Source of the DNA: Calcarisporiella thermophila CBS 279.70 | Taxonomy: Eukaryota; Calcarisporiellomycota | Direction: 5' to 3' | Length of the DNA stretch: 64,000 nucleotides | Assembly: GCF_041956535.1 (NCBI RefSeq) | Contig: NW_027192201.1 | Location: 734,206 to 798,205 of the forward strand | In this document: one piece after another, positions 13,720 through 26,220 of the stretch | How positions within the stretch are numbered: position 1 is the stretch's first letter | How the letters are laid out: the number at the start of each line of letters is the position of its first letter | Notes under the pieces: model-generated | What the model saw: the letters and a program-made list of their open reading frames with translations, nothing else | What the model was told of the DNA's origin: nothing | Databases searched by the model: none | Position numbers and translations under genes: made by a program

Positions 13720-15741
13720 CTATGAGTTCGACCACCCGAGCGAGTTTTCTTGCATCACAGGGGCCGAAATTTCTCTGGCTGCAATGCTACTCTTGGCCTT
13801 GGCTGCCTTTCTCTTTCGATACGCGTTGATTAGGAACACCGTCAGGACGGCGTAAGCAATAGTGCCTGCGGCCACGGACACACCGATGATCAAACCTTGG
13901 TTGGTGCTTTGGCCCTGCTCCTGGGGCTTGGCTCCCCTCTGGTCGAACAGGGGAGACATCAGCGAGCTGGAGGCGCTGTCGAGGAGACTCAGGCTTGTCT
14001 GGTCGGACGGGGAGGCCACGGGGTAGTTCGAATCGATAAACTGGCCGAGCTTCACCTCCGGGTTGGTGTAGAGGGTGCTATCGCGGCTAGCCACAACGTC
14101 CTGGAGCTGGGTGACGGAGTCTTTCGGGACGGCAAGATGGGCAAGCACGCCACTCGGCGTGTTGATCTGTCTCCTGCGTCGCTTGGTGTTGGAGCCGTCA
14201 CTGATACTCAGGACCATGATTTTCGAAACGGGGACGCGGAGAGCAAGCGCCAAGTCGTTGGGCAGAAAGCTGACTAACTGGGCGGCAAGGGTGGGGTCTT
14301 GGCACACTTGTGCGTATGGAATAGAGTTGAGACGGATGGTGACGGGGCTGCTTCCCTCGGGCGGGACAGGATTGCCCTCGGGCACAATCACTTCAGGCAA
14401 ATTGGCGGGGGTGGCCGGGGACTTTTCTTTGGTCTGGGTTGAGGAAGCAGTGCTCTTGGGCGTGGAGCTCTGGTGGGTGGGTGAGGAAGTCGTAGTTTGG
14501 AACTGGAGGGTCGTAGGCAGCCAGGGCTCGTAGGAAGTAAGAGGCTCCTCACGATCCTTGGTGGGCTCTGGTTTTTCCGTGGTCTTCGTCTTGGTCGTGG
14601 TCTCCTCCGTGGTGTGGGATGTGGAGGTGGAGCGGCTTGTCGGGGTGCTCTCCTCCTTTTCCGATTTGGAGGGCTCCTCAAGTGAAGTGGTCTTGGTAGG
14701 CGTGCCAATGGGTGGCTCGGATTTGTCGGTGAAGGAGGTCTTGGGCGGAGGGGAAGGCTGTGAAGTTTCCTTGGACGGCTTTTCGCTGGGGAACTTGGTC
14801 GACTGCGGACCATCGCCAGTGGTGGGCTTTGTAGGCTTGGCATCCTCCGAGGTCTTAGGCTGGACGGAGGAGCGACTGCTTCCCTCCCCTGGGGGGAGTG
14901 TGATCGATGGAACCTCCTCTGACTTTTTATTGGTGGGTGTTTTCTCGTTTTGCACCGGCGAGCTCGATGCTGTTTGCGGCTCCTTATTCTGTTTTGGCGG
15001 AGGGGTAGACGCGGGAGGGGGAATGGGATCCTTTGGGCTTTGGGAGGTTTTGTCGGGCAGACGATCGGTAGGGACGTTCCCGGCGGAAGACTTCTTCCCT
15101 TCCTGAGTCTCGGGCAACTTTGAGTTGGGAATTTTGTTGGGGTCGTCTGTCTCCTGTTCTCCAGACTGTACCGGTTCGGTCACCTGCGTGTCTGTGCCCT
15201 TTTCCTGACCGGTCTCCGTCGGCACGTTCTTGGTAGGCACCTGCTCGTTGGGCGTAGTATTCTTGTCCTTGGGCGTAGGATTCTCGTTTGGATCAAATGT
15301 GGGCTGTCGCCCGTCTTGCCCGGGTTGTTTCTCGGCAGTGGGGTCTTGATCCCCCACAGGCTCTTCTTCAGGCACCACTGGGTCGTCTTGATTGGGATTT
15401 TCTTCGGCATCGTTAGGCAGCTGCTGCTTTTGTCCGTTCGCAGGGTTTTTCTGTGTTTCGGGATTCTCACCGTTTGCGGGTGGCTTCTCGGGCGTCTCTA
15501 CACCGCCTGGATTGACCTTGCCAGCTTGTTGCTGCTTCTCATTCTCGGCGGGATTCTTCTCGCCCTTAGGGTCCTTGGGGTCAATTTGCTGATCTTCGGG
15601 CAGCTCATTGCCTTCTGTGACCTTTTTTCCTTTCTCAGCCTGTGGATCTTGCAACTGGGTTCCATCGGGGTTGAGTTTCTTATTAGGATCGGTAGGTTGC
15701 TGTTCCTGATCCTGCTCCTTCTGCTGCTCCTTCTGCTGCTC

Positions 15742-15775
<34 letters not shown>

Positions 15776-16560
15776 TGCTGTTGCTGTTGTTGCTGCTGCT
15801 TGTTGATGCCTTTATTCGGAACATTCGCGTTGGTTTGCTTGTTGTCCTTTTGAGGAACTTTTTCCTCACCAGGGACATGCTTCAACGACTGAGCATTGTC
15901 CGCAGCATTGTTCTTGCCATCATTCACAGTCGGCTCAACCTGCTTCTTCTTCTGCACATTTTTCTCCAGTTCCTTGGGCCCTTCCTTTTTCTTGGGCACC
16001 GGGTTTTCTTTTGCCTTGTCTACTTCTGTCTTCTTCTCGCCCACTTTCTTATTGGCAACGTTATCATTTCCCTTGGCCGGTTTCTTATCCGCATGTTGGT
16101 CCTTTGCGTGCTTCTCTTTGGCCTCAGGGACCTTCTTATGTTGCTTCTGCTTCTGCTGTTGCTGCTGCTGCTGTTCATGTTGCTGCAGCTCCTTCTTGTT
16201 TTGATCCTTGTGGACGTTGTCATTCTTTATCTTCTTCTCCTCCTTGGCTTTCTCTTTCCCAAAGTCCGGCTGCTGCCTTCGTTGCTTATTGTTGTCATTG
16301 TTAATCTAAGGTAGCAAAGGTAGAGAGGTCATTAGTCTATCTGATGGAATGAGTTGGGGGGAGTGAAGCCCTTTTACCTTAAGAGCAGCTTCGACTTTCG
16401 GGATGAATCCGTGGCCAACATCAATCTTCATGTTGATACCACGCTTCTTTAGGGCGCATTCCCCAGGCTTCGCAGCAGATGCGTGGGATGGCAGGCTCGT
16501 GACGGCAAGAAGGCAGGCCACGAGCACCAGACCAAGCGAGCGCCGTTGGAATTTGACCAT
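13720..16560 (-). CDS. signalling-mucin-like single-pass membrane protein (Msb2-like candidate)
   Basis: Two exons (16560-16378, 16305-13720) give 922 aa. There is an N-terminal signal peptide (LGLVLVACLLAVTSLPSHASA). Two long low-complexity zones follow: Lys/Gln-rich with poly-Gln tracts (about 75-270), then Pro/Thr/Ser-rich and mucin-like (about 300-680). A folded juxtamembrane region (about 690-860) contains LPNDLALALRVPVSKIMVLS and a basic KRRRR cluster that could be a cleavage site. One transmembrane helix (LIIGVSVAAGTIAYAVL) and a 33-residue cytoplasmic tail end the protein. This architecture matches Msb2/Hkr1-type sensors of the Cdc42-MAPK pathways, including a short tail. The assignment rests on architecture because mucin regions do not conserve sequence. 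Confidence 0.6.
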
Positions 16561-17309
16561 GGTTTTTCGATTGGATTACGAATGTTGCGAACCAGCGCTA
16601 TCGAGTGAATGTGGGGGGTGGCTAAGAATGATGGAGAGCCCTTGGGCTGTTCAACAGGGAGGGATAGAGGGGAGCGGGAAACAAATGGGGAAGGAGAGGA
16701 AAGGGGGATTGGGATTTGGGGGAGGGCAAAGATGCAAAAGCGCTAAAAATAAGTTAAGCCTCCTTGTGCGGATATGAGCAATTTGGGAAAAAAGTCAAAA
16801 ACGGCGATGAATGAGGATGGCAAGGGATGTTATACAACAAGAGGGGGTGCGGGGATGCTAAGATCGAGGAGACTGCAGGCCTGCTGAAGAATCGACGGGG
16901 AGGAAAAGATAAACAAGTTCTGGAAGCAGAAAAAAAGGAAGGCTCTTCCCGTTCGTCTTTACTTGGTATTGTCTCGCTAATAACAAGCAATTCAGCTGTA
17001 TGGTGAAGCACCCGCGAATCAGAAGGTACAATAATAATATATCTCGTACCACCCAATTTTTAGCGTCGCACAGGTTCTTAACCCTAACTTCCTGGTCTGG
17101 GAATTCTAATCATCGGACGCGTGACGTCGACACCGCTCTTTCCGGATCTTGGAGGGAGATCCTACGCGACTGCCAACTAAGGTTTACCTGAACAAACGCG
17201 ATCAAGGCGCCGCGGGCCCATTTGAGGATAGAGTGCATCCCCAGCCGCGGATAAAACTATATCCCCCATCCCGCATCCCCTCGTCTTTTAATACATCCAA
17301 ATCCCCTCG
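16561..17309. promoter_or_regulatory. divergent promoter region (mucin-like / kinesin-5)
   Basis: No coding signal. A CRE-half-site-containing GTGACGTCGAC lies at about 17120-17130, about 180 bp upstream of the kinesin start. Purine-rich tracts at 16640-16740 would be a pyrimidine-rich leader of the minus-strand transcript. Confidence 0.45.
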
Positions 17310-20300
17310 ATGCCTCCCTCGGCATCCGACACAAAAAACGACAACATTAGGGTTGTCGTCCGTTGCAGGTAATCCGATCTGGCCTTTCTGCGTGTTGAAG
17401 GATGGGCGGTGGATTTTGCTGACCGTTTGGCCGTACCATAGGGGCCGCAATGAGCGAGAAATTCGCGAGAACTCTCCCATCATCATTAGCACCCAAGCGG
17501 TGCGGGGTCGTGAGGTCGTCGTGCGCTCCAACCCAGCCGATATGTCCTCATCAAAAACATACACATTTGATAGCGTGTTTGGGCCGGATGCCGACCAGAG
17601 TGTGATTTTCGATCACGTTGTTGCGCCCATGTTGCAGGAGGTGCCCTACGCTTCGCTACCTCACGCTATGGGTATTCAGTATTCACTTTTTATTTTTTTA
17701 TAGGTTATGAAGGGATACAACTGTACTATTTTCGCCTACGGGCAGACTTCCACGGGCAAAACGTAATTTTTCCCTTCCATTCCAGTTCCATCTATGGCAG
17801 TAGATTGGAAAGTCTTCCGCTGGTCTTTACTGACATCGAATGCATACTGTTGCAGATACACAATGGAGGGGGACCTTGAGATCGTCGATCAGGACCTCAG
17901 TGCCAACTCGGGCATTATACCTCGCGCCCTGCAGACCCTCTTTGCCACCCTGGAGGCTGAGCAGAACGAATTTTCCGTGCGCGTCTCGTGCATCGAGCTC
18001 TACAACGAGGAGCTCAAGGATCTCCTCTCCGTTTACGATGACAAGCGGCTGCAGCTGTTTGAAGACGCTGCGAAAAAGGGCGTACATATCCAAGGCCTTG
18101 AAGAAGTTTGCGTGAACAGCGCACACCACGGCATCAACCTGCTACGCCAGAGTTCGAACAAACGCCGTATTGCCATGACAAAGTGTAACGACAAGTCCAG
18201 CCGCTCCCACACCGTCTTCACCCTCACCACCCACATTAAGGAGTCGACGGCTACCGGAGAAGATTTACTCAAGGTGGGGAAGCTGAACCTAGTGGACTTG
18301 GCCGGGAGCGAAAACATTGGGCGCAGCGGGGCGGAATCCATGCGCGCACGGGAGGCTGGGATGATCAACCAGAGCCTGTTGACCCTGGGGCGGGTCATCA
18401 ACGCGCTGGTCGAGAACTCCCCCCATATACCCTATAGAGAAAGCAAGCTAACTCGCTTGCTCCGGGATTCGCTTGGAGGCAGAACAAAAACATGCATCGT
18501 TGCAACCATCTCCCCAGCGCGTCTGTGCATCGACGAAACCATGAGTACCCTTGATTACGCGAGCCGCGCGAAGAACATTCGGAATATGCCCGAAGTGAAT
18601 CAACGCATGACCACGAAAATGCTGATCAAGGAGTATTTGAAGGAAATCGATCGTTTGCAGGCGGATCTAACGGTAAGTCAGAGAAGGATCCAGCCAAGGA
18701 AGAGAGACGTCCATTTGTCTGGCCCGCGCCCTGTATAGCCTCCCGACTCACCCCCCTCTCCCTCCATTATTCGGTATGTAGGCTGTACGAGAAAAGCACG
18801 GCATCTACCTCTCACAGGACTCGTACCAGCAGCTCATGGAGGAGAACACCTCAAGAAAGCAGCAAGTCGATGAGATGCGCCGCAACACAGAGAGCATCCA
18901 GCACACTCTGCGGCAGACGGAGGAAAAGTTCCAGCACAACATGAAGCTGCTGGTGGACACGCGCGCCGAGCTCTCGGGCGTGAAGCAGCAGCTGCTTGAG
19001 AGTGCTGCCACCCTCAAGTCCGTCCGGACCGAGGCAACTGAAGAGCGCCTATTACGTAAGGTTCACGAGAATAGGGAGCATCGGCTGGAGAAAATGGCAA
19101 CCGAGTTGGCGTCGACGCTTGGCGAAAGTGTAAGAGATACAGAGGGATTACGAGAGAAATTAGGTAAATTGTGTTTTGTCAATAATCGAAAAAGAAGTGT
19201 TGAGCAATGAACCATTGGTGTTGTGCCCCTCTAGATAGGAAAGAGGGAATAGAGACCAATAATCGGCTCGCTTTTGAGGAATTCCGGGAATCGCTGCGCC
19301 ACCATGTTTCACAGGCACACGAAATCCTCAAAAACTTCAATTCGACCATCACCACCCAAACGGCCCGCTTCGAAGACGAACTCACTACATTTCGTCACCT
19401 CCAACGCGAGGCTTTTGAGGACAATCAGCGGCAGCTCCACGAGAATTTGACCCAGTTCACGACGGAATTTGAGCGAGCAAATGGTGTGGCAGGAGACCGG
19501 GCGGCCGCTCGAGTTGAACTTCAGCGTGTGGTGGAGGGATTAGCCATCGAGATGCGAGAAAAGTTCGACAGGCAATATGCTGCCATGCAGCAGTCCACCG
19601 ATGAAAGACTCCGAGAGATGTGCCACGGGTTTCAACAAGGATGGCTTAGGGTAGATAGGCTTTCTACTGAGGAAAACGACGAGTTATTAAATTGAATTTT
19701 CTTTCGATCCAAATAGGTGGAAGAGCAATGTCGGGAGATGAGGGCAACGCTAGGCTCCGTGGTGAAGCAACTGAACGAAGCGTGGACAAGTGAACTGGCG
19801 ATCCTAGAAACTAAACAGTCGGAGCTAGAAACCATTGTTGGCGAGGTGGTGAGTAGGCAGATGGCTTCTGGCCACTCTATACATCCTTCATATTCATGGT
19901 CGAATGTTGCGCTTGCTTGCACAATAGATACCGGATATCGAGAGGCATGGATCCACCCTTTTTGGCAAAGTCGACTCCCACCTCAACGAATCCACTCGGC
20001 TGACTAAGGATTTCCTTCTGCGTATGGAGGACATGGTGAACAATTTCATGGACACACAGCGACGGGATGTGCGTGCCATCACTTCGGAGCTTGAGAGTTC
20101 GCTGAAAGACAGATATACCAAGCTGAAGCATAGTCTAGAGAACAATCGAGATACCACACGAGAAGGGTTGAGGAAGATGGGCCGCCTACTCTCTGTTGCC
20201 GTCGATAACCTAAACCACGTGCAGGCAGGTTCGGATTCAATGATGGATATGCTCTGTGAAGGTCCGAACGAAGTAGACAAGCAGCTGGGGAGCTTGGGCA

Positions 20301-21416
20301 ATAGGCTCTCTGAAGATGCCAGAGCTGATGGCGAAGCATTGCTGAAGGGCTACGGAAAAGTTACAGAGGCGGTGTCACACTGTATGAGTCTTTTTGCACC
20401 CATCTTTACTTTTCTCCCCCCTCCCCCACTAATTTACCACTTGCCGTCTTTGCAGATCTTTCGTCCTCTGCGCGCCTCGACAAGGAGTTTGAGTCGCATC
20501 TTACTCCGATGGCCCAGCATGTCAATCTTTTGTGGGAAAAGAGCCACCAAAAGTCGCAAAACGATCTAAGAAAGGCAGAGGACCTGGTAGACTTGGTGTT
20601 AACTAAGGTTTGTATTGCACATTGAACACGGCATCAAAAAGAGGCTCACATTTTTATTTGGCTTGTCCAGAGCAAGGAAACCACCCAGTGCTGTGAGGAC
20701 ATGGTTGAGCGCGTCTCTGTGAAACTGGGCCCGAAAATTGACAGTGCCGAGGATAGATTGACAAAGCGGCTTAAGGTGGATACTGATGATCCTCTGGGGA
20801 GCAAAGCGGTCAGCAGGACACTAATGGATGCTTTAACTTGTTATAGTTGTATGAAGCTACGGGCGCAACTCCACCTCCCCGCCACTACCCTATTCCAACC
20901 CAGTGGTATCCCCCTCGTCCAAACGCCGAGCTGCTGAGCGAATGGCGTGCCCGTGGCAACGTACATATTCAGCTGTGCGAGGCGGACAAGCAGGAGGTGA
21001 TCACCGCCGACTCTCCCAGTGTCACCAGGGTGGTGGACGATCCGCCGTCCAACAGGAAGGAGCTTGAGGCGGAGCTGGACACGAGAGACGCGAAGCCTAG
21101 TTTAAACAGCGAAGCGGGCGGAGAAGAGGCAGAGGCGGACGCATGTGTAACGGCCAACAAGCGGCACAGTAAACGCAAGGTGGAGGAGGCCACGGAGATG
21201 GATGCCAGAGAACGGGCCGTGGAGGACGCCGACTGCCTCTTCATAAAGGAGGGCGCGGACGCCAAGTCTGTGGCCACCCTGCGTGGCCGAGGAAGAAGAA
21301 AGGAGGCATCCCCGCCCGATCCGGTCCTTCTCCTGGAGGAGAAAGTGGTGGCAGAAGCCAAGGCTGCTGCGGCAAGTCGGCTCCCTGTACGTCGATCCAA
21401 GAGGATACGCGGATGA
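17310..21416 (+). CDS. kinesin-5 (BimC/Cin8/Eg5-type) mitotic motor
   Basis: Eleven exons (17310-17368, 17442-17640, 17704-17762, 17856-18672, 18782-19163, 19235-19650, 19717-19848, 19928-20381, 20456-20607, 20671-20808, 20847-21416) give 1125 aa. The N-terminal motor (about 10-350) has P-loop GQTSTGKT, switch I NDKSSRSH and switch II DLAGSEN. Long coiled coils follow (about 355-880). A BimC-box-like TGATPPPRHYP lies near residue 940; in relatives this box carries a Cdk-phosphorylated Thr. The end is a Lys/Arg-rich tail. The motor should be a homotetramer that slides antiparallel spindle microtubules. The last intron is only 38 nt. Motor class is firm; the exact tail splice sites are less so. 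Confidence 0.92.
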
Positions 21417-21903
21417 TGATCCATTCTTTCCCCCCTTCTTCTCAATTAAACTGAATGTGATATAGTCTGATTTTTACCTATTTTCTAATATCTAATGTTA
21501 TTTGTATATTTTTTTTTTACTTTTCCTCTGTTTTCGTTGGTCACTAGATTTTAGTCTCTTTTTTCTTCACGTTCTTGTATATCAACTCAAGTAATTGTAC
21601 CCCCTCCCCCCCCCTTCTTCTGTGATGGTCCTTAATACAGGAAATTTTCACATTGATATATTTATACGATTCAACACTACCGAAAAGAAAACCGAACCAA
21701 AGAAAAAAAAAATAGTGTACACTTTAAATAAGTTGCAGACCCGAGAAATATTTACAAAGTTTTGTAGCAGCAAAAGAGGGGAGGATGGCGTGGAAAAGTA
21801 TATATAGAACGCAAAATAAATATAGTGATTGGAAAGGCTAGAAGAAAAATGCCATTTTTTGTTTTCCAAGAGGTAAACCGGGTTTGCGTAATCACTTGAA
21901 GAT
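21417..21903. other. convergent intergenic region
   Basis: AT-rich with T- and A-runs. Shared 3' UTR/terminator space of the kinesin-5 gene and the Crz1-like gene. Confidence 0.6.
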
Positions 21904-22884
21904 TCATGCTGAGGAGATCCTTGAGATCACCGAAGAGTATCTCCGATATCTTCGCCCCTTTAGCGCCGCCACGGCGGGCGAATTTCTGCACGTTTCCTCT
22001 ATCTTGAAATGCCGCATCATGGCATCCGTTCGTGCAAATGCTTTGGAGCAACATGGACATGCATAACTATTGAGGAAAAAAAAAAGAAAGAGCATGATCA
22101 GGATATGGAGCGAGATTGGGGTGAGGAGGGAAAACGCCCAAGCATGATGGAGCCGTCAAGGGGGCCAATGCACGGCCCGGAGCATAGACACTTACGGTTT
22201 GTCGCCCGTGTGAACCCGCATATGCCGCTGTAGGTCGTGCTTCCGGGTGAAGGCCCTCGGACATGTGGAGCAGGCAAATGGGCGGGTGGGCTCGTGAGTG
22301 CGCAGGTGGGCGCGCAGATTATGGTACCGTGTGAATGTCTTTCCGCAGTTGGGGAGCGGGCACTGGACGGGCTCGTTGCGGCGCTGGGACGAGGAGTTGT
22401 TGTTGCGGGTGCGGCGCGGGGTGGGCTGCATGGTGAACTGGGTGAGCATGGGGCAGGGAGCGTCGGGGAGGGCCTGCGGGGAGGGGGCGGACGCCGTGGG
22501 AGGGGGGAACGAGGCGGGGACGGAGGCGGGCGGGTTGGCCTCGTAGGGCTGGAGCGGCGGGGGCGGCTGCTCCGAGAACGGGGTCAGCAGCTGGTCGCAG
22601 CCCAGCGCAAAGGGGTCGCTCGCGGCCGGAAACGGCGGTATCACGTAGCTCTTGTCGCCAAAGGGCGGGAACTTGCCCAGCTTGAGGTCGGAGGACACGT
22701 TGTTGACGAAAGTGGAGATCAAGTGGGGGGAGGGGGACGAGTGGGGCTGGTCCTCGGACAAGGGCGAGTGCGAAACCTCGCCGTCGGTATGATACATCTC
22801 CAGGGCGGGCTCGCCGCCGCAAAACGCCAGCATGTCGGCGAAGGAGGCTGTGTCGGCGATAAACGAGATCTGGGGGGGTTCCAT
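21904..22884 (-). CDS. C2H2 zinc-finger transcription factor, Crz1-like
   Basis: Two exons (22884-22196, 22066-21904) encode 283 aa. Residues of about 1-170 are disordered and Pro/Ser-rich. Three tandem C2H2 fingers follow: CPLPNCGKTFTRYHNLRAHL, CSTCPRAFTRKHDLQRHM and CPCCSKAFARTDAMMRHF. The spacing and the third-finger pattern FAR-DA--RHF match calcineurin-responsive Crz1/Prz1 factors. The intron splits the linker between fingers two and three. The N-terminus PQISFI resembles a calcineurin-docking PxIxIT motif. A longer in-frame start at 23088 would add low-quality residues and lies 5' of most of the likely leader, so I use 22884. Other related C2H2 subfamilies cannot be excluded. Confidence 0.78.
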
Positions 22885-23837
22885 CGTTTTGTTTTTATTT
22901 CCAACGGTATGGTATAGTGCGTGGTTAATTTTTATATATCGGCGGGGGGGGCAGGACGAGGGGGGGGGGGAGGTGTGGGGGAAGGGAAGGGATGGGATCC
23001 CTTGCGAGAAATCCTGCGCGGATCCCTCCTTAGAGAAGCAGCCCAATGTTTGATGCTCGTTAGGATTTATTGCGCTGGTTTGACCCAAGCGCCCTTTATA
23101 TGGAGCCTCCTCGCAGTGGCTAGCCCAAATCGTCCGAAATCTTTCGGAACAATTAGCACTTGGGGGTCGTAGGTTATATGGTCAAGAAACTTGTTTACTC
23201 ATTCCGGCCGGGGTTGGGCTGACTCGCCTCCGCTCTCCCATTCGACTGGGCGGCCGGGCGATTCATTTGCAGGTGGACTTGCCAAAAAGCTAGGGTTACT
23301 AAACGAACTAAGGGAAATCGCAGCCTCCCTAATCGGGTCCAGGCTGGATGCAAGGACCTGGAGTGGATTGGCTGCTTTCCAGCCGCGCACCGTGGGGCTC
23401 GCGGGAGCGGGCCTCTGGAGGGAAAGACACCGGCGTCCAAATAGGAAAAGAATTTCCCTATGGAATAGAGAGGGAAAAAAAAAAATCGTCCATAATTTCG
23501 GATCGACACACGCTCGGAACTTGCATACATTTCACAATCATTCAAATCTAAAACATTAAGACGAAAACAGATTGCGTATCGCGTTCCAATAGTCGAAAAA
23601 GAAAGGATTCCTTCACGTCTCCCGCCATTTTTTTCCGTGTTTTCATCTTTAGCTCTCTTTCCTTATTCCCCTTCGCCCGACTGCTCTCCAGAGGAGGAAG
23701 GGCGGCTCCTAGCTTGTTTGTTTGCACACCGTCATCTCAGGCATTCCAAGTGATTGTGTCTTCCCTTGCTGTTGTTGTTGCTGAGTATTTCATAGAGAAC
23801 CTAGATACCCTTTTAATTATTTGATGCCCTTGTCAGG
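22885..23837. promoter_or_regulatory. divergent promoter region (Crz1-like / chitin deacetylase)
   Basis: Contains a minus-strand TATA box and a purine-rich tract at 22940-22990. ORFs in this stretch look random. Confidence 0.5.
23094..23101 (-). promoter_or_regulatory. TATA box of the Crz1-like gene
   Basis: ATATAAAG read on the minus strand, about 210 bases upstream of the start codon at 22884. Confidence 0.4.
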
Positions 23838-25437
23838 ATGGTTTCACAATATCAACCCAATGTTTTCATGCTTTTGGCATTTTTCATGGTGGCCCTCCTA
23901 GTCACCCAAGGAAGGGCTGACCACCTCCCCTTCTCCCCCCACCCCCACCGCCTCTGGGAACGAAAGCCTCTCCCCCCTCCCCAGCACGTCCCCGCCCTCG
24001 CCCTCAATAGCCCGGCCGCCCCTCAGGCAGCGGCTCCGGCCCCCGCCCCGGCCCCAGCCCAGGGCTCCGCCCCTGTCACCTACGTGCCTGGCTATCCGGT
24101 CCCTGACAAGGTCCCCCCCACCGATAGCCCGGAGGTGAAGGAGTGGTTGAAGCTGGTCGACTTCTCTAAAGTGCCGAATATCCCCCTCTCTTCGCAGGGC
24201 CAGTGCCCAGCCACGCCGGACCCGAACTCGTGCTGGTGGACGTGTCAAAAGTGCACGCGGTAAGCCTTGGAGCCCTTGCGCACCAGAAGAGATGAGCTCG
24301 ACGATCCTTTTCTAATCCCTTTGTTGCTCTCAGACCCGACGACATCGTCACGTGTCCGAACAAGGGGCAGTGGGGCCTCACCTACGACGATGGCCCCTCC
24401 GTGAACTCGGTGCCCTTGCTCGACTACCTCAAGCAGCAAAACATCAAGGCAACCATGTTCGTGGTGGGATCACGCGTGATCTATAATGGCGATCTCCTGA
24501 GAAGAGAGTATCAAGAAGGACATCACATCGCGTAAGTCACCCAATGCGATCGCACTCGATGGCTGGCAGGACCCTCATCACTTTTTTCCCGCTCACTCAT
24601 TTCATTTCTCCCAACTTAGCGTCCACACATGGTCCCATAGCCCCATGACAAGCTTGACCAACGAACAAATCGGTATGGCTTGTTTTTCTTCTTTCTATCT
24701 CAATTGTCACTATTGGTATTCTAGCAAGAACATGGACTGACTCTTTATTTCTAAACATGCACCCCACCTTAGTCGCCGAAATCAAGGTAGGCCCTCCCTT
24801 CCCCTCCTCTGCACATAGGGGATCGACCCCACACTAATTTCCCCTCCTGCCTTGGGCATTTCCGTAGTGGACCGAAAAGGCAATCAAGGATGCCATCGGC
24901 GTGACCCCCGTCTACTTTCGCCCGCCGTACGGCGACTACGATGATCGCGTGCGAGCCATCGTGCGCCAGCTGGGCTACAAGACCGTGATCTGGACGGAGG
25001 GCTTCGACACCCAGGACTGGCAGCTCGTCAGCAAGCAGATCACCCCCGAGCAGGCCCTCAACAACTTCCGCCAGTGGATCCCGCGCTTCCAGCAGATGGC
25101 CTCTGGATTCATCGTGCTGGAGCACGATCTGTACAAGGAGAGCGTGGAGGTGGCGGTGAACGGGATCCTGCCGCTGGCGAGGCAGTCCCAGATCAACATG
25201 ATGACCATCCCCCAGTGCTTGGGAGACAACGCGCCGTATCGAGAACTGGCGGGGCAGTCGGCCGCGGGGAGTCCGGGAGCAGGGGCGGGGTCGAGCCCAG
25301 CCACCAACCAGACTTCTGATGCCCCGGGCGCGACCGCCGGGTCCAGTATCTTCTCGGCAGCCTCCTCATGGCGAGGGGCCGGTGGCGCGTGGATGCCGCT
25401 CTTCGTGGCATGCGGGCTGAGCTGGTGGTTTTTGTGA
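23838..25437 (+). CDS. chitin deacetylase (polysaccharide deacetylase, CE4), GPI-anchored
   Basis: Five exons (23838-24259, 24334-24531, 24620-24672, 24773-24786, 24868-25437) encode 418 aa. Order: signal peptide (MLLAFFMVALLVTQGRA), Pro/Ala-rich spacer (about 40-85), NodB/CE4 domain (about 145-350), Ser/Ala/Gly-rich stretch, and a hydrophobic C-terminus (MPLFVACGLSWWFL) typical of a GPI signal. CE4 motifs: TYDDGP (base Asp and metal Asp), HTWSHS (metal His pair), RPPYGDYD. The enzyme converts cell-wall chitin to chitosan. The fourth exon is only 14 nt yet is needed to keep the frame between TNEQI and KWTEKAI. It is divergent from the Crz1-like gene, a regulator class that controls wall genes in other fungi. 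Confidence 0.95.
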
Positions 25438-26220
25438 ACACTCATTTCTGTTGTCACGCCATGATCTTCCATTACCACCCCGTATTGTTACCTCTATTAG
25501 AAAAATCCGTTGTTGTTGTTTTTATTATAACTATCCATATCCCCTCCTCTCTCTCTCCCTCCCCTCGCTCTTCTTCTCGAACGTATCTCTCTCTAGACAC
25601 CAATAGCAAATAATTATTTGAATCGAGTAGAACACTTCGAGTGATCCAAGCCCCTGGGTTGCTCGCCATCCATCCCTCCTTTTCCCGCTACTCAATCCCA
25701 TCCCCTTATCGCCTAGTCTTGGGAGAGAGGGGAAACGGCGGTGACCATTCACCATTTTTCTATTTTGATGCTCGATTCCTCGGTGGATGAGCAAGTTTGG
25801 ATAGAGACGCATCATTTCCAATTCTGAATGAGAAATTTAATAATAACTATTCATTCTTGAGTAAAAATATATATAGAAAATAACGGAAAAAAGCTATACT
25901 GTTGAAAAACAAAAAGAAAAGGTGGGGAAGGGGGAAAAGGGAGGGGGGGAGTATGGGGGTGGAGCGAATCAACAGGAAGCGACTAGAAGGAAGGAGAACA
26001 AAGGGAGAGGGAGGAAATGAGAGAAAAAAAAAAATATATGAAAAAAAATAGACAAGATAAAAAAAGAAAATAAGGGTGTGAAAAGGGGGAAAAAAAATTC
26101 AAAAAAAGGAGGAATAATTAACGTACATAAAGCAGAAAGACGAGAAAGAAAAGGGAAAAAAGAAAAGAAGGTATATAGAGAGGGGGGAGGAGGAGGGAAG
26201 GAAAAGAGGAGATAAACTAT
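25438..26220. other. convergent intergenic region, purine-rich right half
   Basis: No genes. From about 25900 to 26220 the plus strand is almost pure purine, so the 3' UTR of the minus-strand Mga2-like mRNA would be a long C/U tract. Confidence 0.55.

Noticed and set aside
15316-16314. Leu-rich 332-aa ORF on the plus strand
   Set aside because: Antisense to the Gln/Lys codon repeats of the mucin-like gene; poly-Leu arises from CTG repeats read on the opposite strand.
22885-23088. N-terminal extension of the Crz1-like factor
   Set aside because: The added residues are low quality and the extension reaches to within a few bases of the TATA box at 23094, leaving no room for a leader.
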